A stretch of 64,000 nt of DNA from Beta vulgaris subsp. vulgaris (taxonomy: Eukaryota > Streptophyta > Magnoliopsida > Caryophyllales > Amaranthaceae), in NCBI RefSeq assembly GCF_026745355.1, contig NC_079209.1, positions 42,963,388 to 43,027,387 of the forward strand, given 5' to 3'. The notes under the pieces are model-generated. The model was not told the origin of the DNA. It did no database searches and saw only the letters and a program-made list of their open reading frames with translations. A program made the position numbers and the translations under genes. Below, piece after piece: positions 11,745 through 22,103 of the stretch (positions are counted from its first letter, which is position 1; each line of letters opens with the position of its first letter).

Positions 11745-12003
11745 CTACCTCCGTTTCTTTTTAATTGTTACACTTACACTTTTCACGCATGCCGATGCAC
11801 TATTTTGAGCCTTTATATCTCTAATTTTGTATTTGTAAAAAATATAAAAACTACATATTAATAAAATACATACTAATACGAATCTAACAAGATCCCACAT
11901 GACTATGTTTTTATTCACGTATAAATCACAAACGAGGGTCAAAGTGCAATTTGTGAATAGTGTAAAATGTCAAAGTGTAACAATTAAAAAGAAACGGAGG
12001 TAG
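11745..12003. mobile_element. Stowaway MITE (Tc1/mariner), 259 bp
   Basis: The inverted ends start CTACCTCCGTTTCTTTTTAA and the element is flanked by TA on both sides. It contains the internal block shared by all five Stowaways here (reverse strand, 11881-11898). Confidence 0.92.
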
Positions 12004-12434
12004 TATTAATATATTATGTAACGGGAATCACCTATATCAATAAAACTCCTTTCTTAAGTATATTTTACTCGACTACTAGCCTACTCTAAAGATTATCAGC
12101 AAAGAGGACAAATTTTTTGGTATAAAAGAAGGCATATAACATTTGCCTAATCTGAGACGTCAAATAAGACGACTGTATAGTGTATAGACGTCGTTCGTTA
12201 ATTGATAAAAAGCGATTTGTATATTAACGTCGTCCTTAATCTATGTTTACAATATAAAATTTGGTAGAGAATTTTCAATTGCCCATTCTATCCTTCATAA
12301 AATTGCAAAGTTCTAATAGGAATAGTACAATTTGTATTCTACGATAATCCAAATCTTAATTAATCCCCCTAAAATCATAGTTAGAAATTCTCTTCTAATT
12401 TGAATGACAAGTTACTGTACAAACATTGATGAGT

Positions 12435-12851
12435 CTAGCATTTGACTTTTAGTGGACCAAGATACTCGAAATTTCCAAACCATCGAAAGGATTCGAAAAA
12501 GCTGGTGTGAATCCGGGCTTGAATGTGGATCCGGTCGTGCTCGGCCATCGATATCTGATGGTAGCCGGCATTCGCGTCCATAAAGCTTAGGAGGGCGAGG
12601 CTAGCAGTAGAATCGACAAGTCTGTCGATCTTGGGCAAAGGATGGTTGTCTTTTGGACATGCCTTATTTAGGTCCGTGAAATCCACGCACATTCGCCATG
12701 TCCCGCTTGATTTCTTAGCTAATACCATATTGGCCAAACATTCTGAGTACTGGCACTCTTGTATGAATCCTACTTCGAGCAGCTTTTTAACTTCTGCGGC
12801 TGCCGCGATGTTCCTTTCAAGACCTTGGTGCCTCAATTTTTGCTTAACCAC
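12435..12851 (-). pseudogene. Gypsy reverse transcriptase, N-terminal part
   Basis: The translation has the classic start of a Gypsy RT: ECQYSECLANMVLAKKSSG, WRMCVDFTDLNKACPKDNHP, then FMDANAGYHQISM. The YxDD catalytic box is not reached, because the frame ends in unrelated sequence at 12435. RT copies the element RNA into DNA. The missing catalytic core means no activity. Confidence 0.9.
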
Positions 12852-13066
12852 TCTGATCCCCTCTTTAATGTTCTATTCGTGGCACATGACTTTAGGGCCG
12901 AGTCCGGGCATTTCTGTTATCTCGTAAGCAAACACGTCTTGGTACTCTGTGAGTACTTGGAGGATTTCCTCTCTTGTCTGAGGGTCCATGGCCTTGCCTA
13001 CCCTCACAGTCCGACCCGACTCTTTGTACCATTACTTCTTCGTCTTCTTCGGCCGGTTGAGGGCGT

Positions 13067-13693
13067 TCATAATGCTTGGGGTTTTTTTTTTGTTATGGAG
13101 ACCCCAAGGCCACTTGAGGGCCGATCGTCTTCTTGCTTTCTGTTTTTCGAGTCCTCTTGGACGTCGATTTTGTTTTTCAGGCTATTGACATAGCATTCCC
13201 TTGCTGCTTGTTGATCCCCTTGTATCTTTCCCACCTTACCATCATCAGTTTCAAACTGCATGAGGAGCTGGTTGGTGGAGATGGCAGCCATGGCTTTGTT
13301 CAGAGTGGGCCTCCCCATTATCATGTTGTAGGGTAAGGGGATATCCACCACAAAGAAGTCAATCGGTAGGCATCTGCCCTTACCTTTTTCACCCATCCGA
13401 GTGGGTAGCTTTATTGACCCGACTAGGTGTAATGATTTCCCCCCGAAACCTATGAGTGACTGATTGAGGAGGGTGACATCCCGCTCGCTATACTTTGGTT
13501 TTTAGAGGCACTCTAGCGTGATAATGTCGGCGGATGACCCGCAGTCCACGAGCACTCTTTTGACCTTTGTGTTGGCCACTTTGAGTTCGATGACCACCGG
13601 GTCATCATGTGGTGTATGCAATGTCCCACTAAACTCCCCAAAAGTCATCAAGGAGCAGTCGGGTCGGGGTTGTTGGACGTCAATCACTTGGTG
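13067..13693 (-). pseudogene. Gypsy aspartic protease (retropepsin-like) region
   Basis: Before the hAT insertion the minus strand reads FSLKHQVIDVQQPRPDCSLM, then KVKRVLVDCGSSADII, where the D-C/S-G-S-S-A box is the retropepsin active site. Further on is the flap-side segment PYNMIMGRPTLNKAMAAIST, typical of plant Gypsy Asp proteases. Frames change near 13500 and 13070. The protease would cut the Gag-Pol polyprotein. Confidence 0.82.
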
Positions 13694-13701
13694 CTTGAGA
13701 C

Positions 13702-14080
13702 TAAACCTGGGCATGGGGCGGACCGGACCTGTTCACGGGCTCGACCCGCGGGTTTGGGGAAATGACGGGCCGGGTCGGGCTCGAGCCCATGAGTGGCAGG
13801 TCATGCTGTGTCGGGTTTGAAATTTCCAGATTTTGTCCACGGCCCACGGGCCGGGCTCGTGCCTCCTGCGGGCCTGGCCTGTATTTTATGTTGTTTTTTG
13901 GGATTTTGGATAGTTCTAGGCTAAAAAACAAAGGAATGAAAGGGGCATTCGGCTCGTGGGCCATTTAGGCGGGCTCTCCCGTGCGGGCCTGAAATAAAAT
14001 TTCTTGACCGTGACAGGCCCACGACCAACGTAGCGGACAACGGGCTGGGCCTAAGTCGGCACGGCCCATGCCCACCTCTA
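13702..14080. mobile_element. Non-autonomous hAT element, 379 bp, inside the Gypsy copy
   Basis: A perfect 8-bp duplication, CTTGAGAC, lies at 13694-13701 and 14081-14088. The ends are TAAACCTGGGCATGG and the reverse of the right end, TAGAGGTGGGCATGG. The interior is rich in GGGCCGG-type words and holds no transposase. Confidence 0.92.
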
Positions 14081-15692
14081 CTTGAGACTCTGGAGATGGG
14101 CTTTGCGGGCTCGGCCGGTTAGGCCTCCTGAGGCGCAGCCACCTACTATGACACCGATGAAGCCTTCAGTGTCGCTGTTGTTCGGCTGACCCACCTTCTG
14201 CTTGCCCTTTTCTTCACTGGTATGCTTGAGGTAGCGGTTCAGCTTGCCCTGATCCGCTAGATTATCTAAGGACTTTTTGAGCTCCCTGCAGTCTTTGGTC
14301 GTGTGCCCACACTCCTTGTGGTACTCACACCACTGACTCTTATCCCTACGGGCCGAGGACGTTCTGATGGGAGGTGGTCGGGGGAGCATGGACTTATCTT
14401 TAATGTCCAAGTAAATCTCTCTTTGATTCTTTCTGAATCAGGGATCGTGGCCGTGGTCACTGAATCAATCTGACGACCTCCTATTTTTTGTTGCTTCGGC
14501 TGGTCCTCGTCGCTTCCTTCTTCTTTCCTCTTTTTTCTCCCATCTTCAGAGTGACGACATATGTATGTCGCCTGGATGAACCTTTGGGCCTTCGTCATGC
14601 CTTCTGAGAAGGTCTTTACTTCGCTTTCTGTCAAGGACCATCTAAGTCGATCAGGTATAGTCTAGACATTAGACCGGCGAAGGCTACCATATCTTACAGG
14701 TCTGAGACCTTCAATGATTCTTCATTGAATCTCTTGATGTAGTCAGCCAAACTCTCATTCTTCTCTTGTCTAACCCCCATGAGGTGGAGGTTGGTCTTCT
14801 TTTGTCTATCTCTTCACAGCCATGAACTGATGAATGAACATTTCCTCTAATACTGAGAAATCAATAATGATTCCGACGGAGAGCTCTTGGAACCAGTTCA
14901 GGGCGAGGCCCTTGAGTGTGGTGCGGAATAAACGGCACCATGTGGCTTCGCAGTTGGTCTGTACGCTTATTTGAGCCTTGTAAGTGGCCATGTGATCGTC
15001 CGGGTCGGTTAGGCCCGCGAATTGCTCAATTAGGGGGATCATGATTTTACCGTGAGTAGGGGTTTATAAGATTTCCTTGGTTGAGGCGATCTGGTTAAGA
15101 AAATGTCGAGCGTCCTCAGGCTTGCGCCTAGGATCTCCCCTTGGGAATTTTGAGATGTGGGTCTCCTCCCCATGACGAATCGACCCTTGACGAGCTGACC
15201 TCTCCTTGGGCGGGGAGCGCTCGTCCCGCTCTGATCTTTCCATATCGTGCCGACTAGGCTCCCTGGCCTCGGATCGTTGCCGGCTAGGCTGACTGCGAGG
15301 CGAGCGAGGGTTGTGCTATTCTCTTTGTGAGTGCACCAGAGCGTGGTCTCTTGGATCGGGGGGATTATGCAGGTTGGACTGAGCTTGTCCCTGTTGAATG
15401 GCGGTCGGCATGTCCATGATGCTGCGCTGTAAGGTTTGTTGGAGCTGAGCCGCTATGAGAACGATATCCGTTGCGAACAGTGGTTGGGGGTCAGCACATT
15501 GTATCTTATGGGAAGGTGACTGATGGTCCAAGATAGTTCCTGGTTGGGGTCCATAGTTTGGACCGTGGGAGACCGACGAGTAGGGGAGGGTGTCCGGCCA
15601 GATCTCCTACGGTGCGAAGGCAAGGGTCCCCTCTCGGACCTCTGGGCATGGGCAGAAGGTTGCCTGCTACGAGTGTTCTTGGTTGGGGCCAT
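14081..15692 (-). pseudogene. Gypsy gag polyprotein, degenerate
   Basis: The likely start is the ATG at 15690-15692 (MAPTKNTRSRQPSAH), about 85 bases inside the primer-binding site. Then come a basic Arg/Ser-rich part, a Gln-rich segment, the retrotrans_gag domain (PLIEQFAGLTDPDDHMATYK, LFRTTLKGLALNWFQEL) and a knuckle (CEYHKECGHTTKDC) near 14320. At least three frame changes separate these pieces. Gag packs the element RNA. Confidence 0.85.
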
Positions 15693-15778
15693 TGCTGATT
15701 AACAATGAAATGGGTTGTTGCTGAGTAGCAAGTGAGGCGAATTTTATTGAGTGGTGGCGAAAGCAACTTTTTGTGCTA

Positions 15779-15796
15779 TCCCCACAGATGGCGCCA
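15779..15796 (-). other. Primer-binding site of the minus-strand Gypsy element
   Basis: The minus strand reads TGGCGCCATCTGTGGGGA, three bases after the LTR end (GACAGAAACA). A TGGCGCC-start box in this position is common in plant Gypsy elements. It pairs with a host tRNA to prime reverse transcription. Confidence 0.8.
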
Positions 15797-15799
15797 AAA

Positions 15800-16197
15800 T
15801 GTTTCTGTCTAGAAATTGAGTATGTTAAGGTTCGCTGATTGAGTATCAGTTCGGGTATTGTTGTCCTGAGTAAATTATCCGTACACCAGAATCCTGCAAA
15901 AAGGCAAGGTTAGACTGCCTCAGAGGTTATTCTGGGATCGCCTCTCCGACGCTCAAGTCAGTTGATGATCAAGATAGAGAGAAAAAGTGTAGAGAGAGAT
16001 GCTCTGATTTGTTAGGTAAGAATTCAATACCTGTTCATTAATGAGGCAACTGGTATTTATCGTGCTTTGGGACCTCCAGCTAGAAAGCACCCAGACCACT
16101 TGAATAGGCTTCCTGAGATCAAGTGGCAAGATCACCTGTTGGGGTCTCTCACCTAATAATTGGGCTATGGCTGAACTGATCCCAAACAGGAGAGAAT
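15800..16197 (-). mobile_element. LTR of the minus-strand Gypsy element (partial)
   Basis: The leader matches the LTR at 1-838 (AATGAACAGGTATTGAATTC, GAGCATCTCTCTCTACAC, ACTTGAGCGTCGGAG). The upstream border near 16197 is uncertain and the LTR may be truncated there. Confidence 0.7.
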
Positions 16198-16566
16198 GGG
16201 AGTATATATAAGATAATTAGATGGATGAATACTTAATAAACTAAATGGCATATATAGTTACAACAATGTACATTTACAAACAATGACAACTTTATTTTGG
16301 TTAAAAAAGGTTATAACATCCACACTTAAAATAGATAAACGAAAAAAACTAATCTAAACCAAATTGCAAAACTAAACCAAAACGCATACATATATAGCCA
16401 TAACGAGGATGTCAACTTTGGTTACAACTCGAAAAAACATTGATCAACACTTGAATGCTTGATAATCAATGCAAACCATAATATCATTAAACAACTTCTT
16501 GCATAACATTATGTTCCTTCACTATTCATTAAGCATTGATCAACCAAAATAATCAAAGGCAAGAAG
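16198..16566. other. AT-rich spacer, no gene seen
   Basis: Only A-rich, low-complexity sequence between the Gypsy LTR and the next hAT element. I see no open frame or repeat structure. Confidence 0.4.
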
Positions 16567-17348
16567 CAGTGGCGGATCTTGACCAACAATTTAACAGGGT
16601 CTGAGTTGATAAATTAAAAGTTTTAGTGTATGATTTTGAATGATGAATAAAAATACTAATATATATACTATTATTAATGGCTACAAAGAGCTTGTAGCTA
16701 ACGTAATAAATCAAAATCTCAAAGGTGCATTTTTTAAGAAATTGTTTCCATTTATCTATTTGATCATTATAAAATCTTCAAGAAATTGAGTAATTTTTTA
16801 AGAAATTGAAGGTATAGTTCATTAGCAACTAAATAAACTACTCTAGTAAAAAAATACTAAATTAATTATCAAATTGCTTTCTTAAGTAATAAAAAAAAGA
16901 GATAAATTTATATTTTATGATTGTTAGGAATGAGTTTAAGGAAATAAAAAGTACTATTATAGTTAAATAAAAAATGAGGTTTTTTAGAGAAGAAGAATAG
17001 AGAATAGTACAATGAATAGAAAAGATTTTCCTAAATTAGGCAAATTGATATAAGCCACTGATAAAGGGGGAGAAGAAACAAAGAAGTAACAAAGGAAAGA
17101 AGGAAAAGAAAAAGAAAAAGAAAAAAGAGAAGCATTTAAAATGAAGAAAAACAAAAAAAAAAGTCCAAATGTGTTGATGCAAGGTTCGAACTTGCAACCT
17201 TAAGTGTTTAAACTTCCTTTTACACCTTGCTTCAAGGCCACTGTACCATATAGTTTGTTTTGTGACATGGACTGCAGTTTGCTTAATTTATTTTATACAG
17301 TTGTGGGGGGGCCAAGCCCCCACCCACCCCTTCTATAATCCGCCACTG
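16567..17348. mobile_element. Non-autonomous hAT element, 782 bp, CAGTGGCGGA ends
   Basis: The ends are CAGTGGCGGATC and the reverse of GATTATAGAAGG...CCACTG; CAGTGGCGGA is shared exactly. The flanks GCAAGAAG (16559-16566) and GCAGGAAG (17349-17356) agree at seven of eight. Inside, near 17165-17250, is a GGTTCGAACTTGCAACC segment, a tRNA-like motif often seen in this plant repeat family. No transposase. Confidence 0.85.
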
Positions 17349-17494
17349 GCAGGAAGTGTGCACTGTAATGATGTAAAATCTTTAAAGTCACAGTGACGCT
17401 TTCTATAACACCAGTATGTAGGACATGTAGGAATATATAGATACATATATAACAGATTTGTAAGAAACTATTTCCTAACATTTATCATAGCATC

Positions 17495-18027
17495 CAGGGT
17501 CGGGGCTAGCATATCCTAGACCATGTGCATATTATTGAAAAGAGGCCCTTAAATCCTCTTTTTTTTTTTCAAAAAGATGATTTTATGAGCTCAAAATATT
17601 AAAAATTGACCCAAAAAAAGTGTAGTTGTACGAAAATTGAATTTCAACGGACTAATTAATGAAGATATAGATTTTGGAGAAATTTGTATGGAAATAAGAA
17701 GATGAAGTATTAATGGTTGTCGTGGAATTGTTGAGTGAGGATGAAAGGATGAAGTGAGAGAAACTAGGAAATGTGAAGTGGAAAGAGGAAAATTGTGAAT
17801 TACAACTCGTTAAAAATAATAAAAACACATTAGTATTTGCTAAAAGATTCGGATCCTTAACCTTAGCAAGGTTGGACCTTTTCGTTTACTAGTTACTTGC
17901 AACGAATCCAACCCACTTTATCTGTTAGCATATCATAGCAACTAATACATATTGAATAATTTTGGGGCCCTTATTTTTAGGGGGCCTATGCGGTTGCGCG
18001 CGTCGCGCATGCTGAGTCCAGTCCCTG
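17495..18027. mobile_element. Non-autonomous hAT element, 533 bp
   Basis: A perfect 8-bp duplication, ATAGCATC, lies at 17487-17494 and 18028-18035. The ends start CAGGGTCGGGGCT on the left and CAGGGACTGGACT on the reverse of the right. The interior is AT-rich, with GGGGCCC words close to the right end. Confidence 0.9.
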
Positions 18028-18333
18028 ATAGCATCATATACATACCATAAACATGAATCATTCAATAAGGAATAGATGTACAACCTTTGTAGTGTGATTT
18101 TCTCTTTAAATTGTTAGAGATCCAAGAGCACCAAGTGTTAGTGCTCTATTCAGTCCAAGAGCACCCAACTGAATTTCATGTATGCTAAAACGGAAGAGGA
18201 TGGACAAGTTTCATACTCTTGCTTTTGATGGGAAGGGGTGCCGATTTTTGGGAAGAGCTTATGGTTTCTTTTTGTCTTTCTTTTGTGCATAAAGTTACTA
18301 GTTCACTTCTTCCACCTAAAACCTAATATTATA

Positions 18334-18591
18334 CTCCCTCCGTCCCATAATATACTGCCTACTTCATTTTTGGTGGGTCAAACTTTAAAATCTTTGACAG
18401 AATATTCCCATTTGTATATATAAAAAAACATATTTATGTGGGATCTTGTTAGATTCGTCTCAATGTGTAGTTTCATAATATCAACTTTTTACATTTTTTA
18501 TTAATACGGAATTGAAGATATTAAAGGTCAAAGTTACATTTTGGAGACCGTGTAAAAAAGAAATAAGAACTATATTATGGGATGGAGGGAG
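18334..18591. mobile_element. Stowaway MITE, 258 bp (copy A)
   Basis: Ends are CTCCCTCCGTCCCATAATAT with TA flanks. It has the same length as, and by eye only about 15 mismatches to, the copy at 23414-23671. Confidence 0.94.
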
Positions 18592-20900
18592 TATTAATAT
18601 ATAATAGTAGAGATTTTTAGGTTGATTAGGAGAACCAATTCCCCTTTGTTCCACTCTCCTTGGCCGGCTCCCAAGGCCCATCATGGGCTTTATTTACTTC
18701 AATTAATTAGTTGATATATTGTTTGACATCTTAAGATTCATATATTTTAGTTGTAGGGCGAATCTTTATTGTCCTACTAATCAACATTTATACTCTATCA
18801 AATAAATACAATTACTCATATAATTAATTTATTATCTCCATTAATTAATTCCTATTTATATTTAATAATTGTTGGAAATGTCTAAGGATATATTCCTTGA
18901 GGATTATATCCACGCAAGCAAGAGGATGGGTGTAAGAGGATGGGTGTAGATACTAATCTTTTGGAGCATAATGTTTGAAAGGGGATAAACACCAAAGGTT
19001 GGTTAAGGTGTGGTGACTTTAAACCTCTATGGATCGTTACCGATTGTTAACTTGTAGTCGAAAGTGAACTAGCTGACATGGCACTAACCAAGGCAAATAT
19101 TGTTATTTCATTGATTGCATTTCTAATTTTATATAAATTTTAAAAAACAAATATAAGCTCTTTCCCTTTTATCTCCTCCTGCTTCCCTGCGCTCTCTTTC
19201 TCCCTCCCCCACCCCTGGCCCCTACACGTAAAGTTGAGGTGTCGGGATCCAAGTAATGAGATGAGAGAGTTGTTTGGGCCTAAGGTGGATTTGAAGGAGA
19301 GTAAGGGTTCTTCAAGGTTGTGATGGAGGTGAGAAAGAGGAGGAGGGGTTTTGGTGGTGGTAGCAGAGTTAGGGATAGTTTCTGGGTGAGGAAGGGGTTA
19401 GGGGAGGGTTGGGGTTGGGGCTAGGGTGGTTTAGATAGGTGATGGAGGGTTGGGGCAGGGTGGTTTAGGTGGGTGGGCTGTGGAAGGAGGGAGAAAGAAT
19501 ATAGCTTATCTTTTATATTTTTTTCTAAATAAAATTTTCACCAGTTTTAACAGGTCGTAAGTTAAATTGACCTATTTTAGAAATTTTGGTATAATATTTG
19601 AAATATTAAACAAAAAAAGGATGTAAAGGCCAAGATTTATATTATTGTAGTTAAATAAAATTTAAAAGTTATAAACAGTGTGGACAATTTGTCAAACTTT
19701 TGTAACTCCAATCCGTGACTCAAACTTCAGGAATTCTGCATCTATATATCTCTGTTTACATTCGTGAAACTGAAGATACTAATTTGTGCATTAGTAAATT
19801 ATCATATTAGAAGCTCTTTACCATGAAACTGTGACTGATTACCGACCACTAATAAACGTTGATCTCTGTTGGAAATAGAAATGTCCAATGTGGCTAACCC
19901 ATGATGGTCTGGTTCTAAGACCTTAACTAGCAGCCTGAAACACGAGAGAGAATGAGTGCACAAGAGCTCCTTCAATACTAGCTCAGAGCAGTGAATAATT
20001 CATGAACTGGACGGACCAACCTTACTTCAGTGGGGTTGAGCCAATAAGGACTTAGGAGCCCGTCATGACCTGAACGTCTGGACAAAACGCGTTCCAGCAC
20101 AGTCTACTGACTGACCAGCTCAGCTTCTGGGACTCAGCTCAAACTTGTGTCATACAGAGCTCGACTTGCGCTTTGACCGAGTCGAGTCCAAGAGCTCATA
20201 TCTAGTCATCGAACACCCTCTCGGCTCTATCACAGGCTTATAGCAGTTTGGTGAGCATTAAATCCATGATGTAATGACTCAGATTCACAGTTAACAACAA
20301 ATTTCTGGTCTGAGGACTCAGGAGAGACAGCTAGTCTCCCACCATGTGAAACTTAATGTATTCAAAGATATTTTGCAGTATTTGATCAGATTGTTCACCA
20401 TACACGTCACTAACTCCAACAGTAGCTCAATTACTTACTACTACAAGGTCCCACACTCTGTGTATCTCCAACTCTTCAATCATATCACCTAATCACCCAC
20501 TACATTACCCATCAAGGATCTGAAAAGGATCCTCCTTCGGACAGTCTTCAAATGGCCCATCCTTGTTCTTCTCTCCTTCACCCCACCAAAGCTAAAAACA
20601 AACCAAATAATTAAGGAAAATAAGAAGAGGAAGGAAGCATCCAACATGGGTTTAAGCCAGAACAATTTACCTCAATCTTACATGGACACCGTTTCGAAAA
20701 GGATGACCAGGAAAAATAGGAGGGTTTGGGTTTATAATTTAATATTAAATCAGTTCTATATTTTTTTGCTTGCTTGTATTACAAATTTAGGAACGGAACT
20801 GGAAAAGAACTTGATATAATCCTTGTACTAATCTTTCTCCCCATTCCCTTCCTCGTAGTCACTATTCACTAGAGGATCGATAATTACATGTAACTTTATT
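18592..20900. other. Intergenic DNA upstream of the peptide gene
   Basis: No gene is recognised. At 19150-19500 a CT-rich stretch is followed by a GGTTAGGG/GGTGG-rich one. The part at 19860-20560 is less AT-rich and starts TGTTGGAAATAGAAATGTCC, which could be old LTR sequence, but I cannot find a matching second end. Confidence 0.4.
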
Positions 20901-21155
20901 TGATCTCCATTCAAGTAATCTTTTAATCTCCAATAGACAATGAAAATTACTGCATATCAATCTATATGTAGTTGAAATCATAATATATATAGTGGTCGTC
21001 AATTATCTAATAATTTTTTTCAACTCGAATAAAAAAAGAGCAAGAGGATAGAGAAACGGAGACACACACAGACAAAATTGAATAGTGGCCATCTCTTTAT
21101 AAGGTATATTATGAATTTCTTTCAACTTGAAACTCAAAGCACCCACCTATCCATA

Positions 21156-21632
21156 ATGAAGCATTCTGGCATAATTCTATACTTCACTATTATTACTACT
21201 CTGTGTTTGTTCATCAGATACACAGGCCTATGCTCGTCCCCTCTTTCTTGTGTATCTTTTTCTCCAACAAACAATTTCAACAGAATAGCAGTGAGAAGAG
21301 CTTTGAGCACACATATCACTGAACATGTCAAAGAACAAGTTAAGGTGAGCTTATGGTAAAAAATATTTTCATCTTGTATGCCATATGTACTGAATATAAT
21401 CAAACCAATGTTTCATTATCATTCACATGCCAGTTTAAGCAACGGCTTCATACTAAAAATGCAGGTTTTTCATGGAATGAAGCACTCACCTCAAGAACAT
21501 GCGTACAGAAGGGAAGAGCTGGTGAAGAGTGGCATCAATGGTGATGACGCTGAGGATGAATTAATGTACCATATAGATTATCATGGTGTGACGACCCACC
21601 CTAGCCCAACTCCTAAACATGGAAAACCATAA
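21156..21632 (+). CDS. Precursor of a small secreted, DY-containing signalling peptide (two exons)
   Basis: Exon 1 is 21156-21344 and exon 2 is 21465-21632, with a clean intron (AAG|GTGAGC ... ATGCAG|GTT, phase 0). The product has 118 residues. I chose the ATG at 21156 (MKHSGIILYFTIITTLCLF) because a hydrophobic signal peptide starts there; an upstream in-frame ATG at 21078 would put 26 polar residues in front. The middle (residues 35-85) is basic and poorly defined. The C-terminus has an acidic run (DDAEDELMYHIDY, residues 91-103) and then HGVTTHPSPTPKHGKP. Acidic residues before DY, and a Pro-rich ending with PKH, are the marks of tyrosine-sulfated plant peptides (PSY, RGF/GOLVEN and CIF groups). 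The closest look is PSY, but the spacing from DY to KH is longer. I infer an apoplastic signal peptide released by proteolysis. It lies tail to tail with the JmjC gene, 471 bases apart. Confidence 0.72.
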
Positions 21633-22103
21633 GACATATTATTAGGCTTTCTTTGATTACAATGCATACATGTAACATAATTTAGAAAATCTAGATTCCA
21701 CCATTCAATTTTCATTTCCACTAAAACCATATTCTACCCTGTTATTGGAGTAAATCCAAAGATCATTGAAAACCTTCCTGGCCTTAACCAAGTCTTCTAA
21801 GCTGTATCTTGAGTTTTCTACCACATTATGCCGATATGAAAGCTTTGCTGCATAGATATAGAAAAACAAACAGAAGTATTAGAAGATAGCATCCTTGTCC
21901 AAAATATGATGACTCAAGGTGAATACTAAATTTGGTTGGTTCTTACATGTATGAGGCAACACAACTCTGAATAAACTAAGTTGCTCCATAGCAATTGTCT
22001 CAGCTTCTGGATAAGGATTAAAGAGTCAAGATAAAGTTCTGTGAATCAGGTAAAGGTGAAACCAGGATCCAGGAATAGAATGATTTATTATGCATATATG
22101 TTA

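Larger units (their letters stand above)
12435..16197 (-). mobile_element. Truncated Ty3/Gypsy retrotransposon, LTR-gag-protease-partial RT
   Basis: On the minus strand the order is LTR (about 16197-15800), primer-binding site (15796-15779), gag, protease, and the beginning of the reverse transcriptase. The element stops at about 12435, so most of pol and the 3' LTR are missing. Frames are broken in many places. A 379-bp hAT MITE (13702-14080) sits between gag and protease. The LTR is the same family as the piece at 1-838, which lies in the opposite orientation. Confidence 0.88.
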
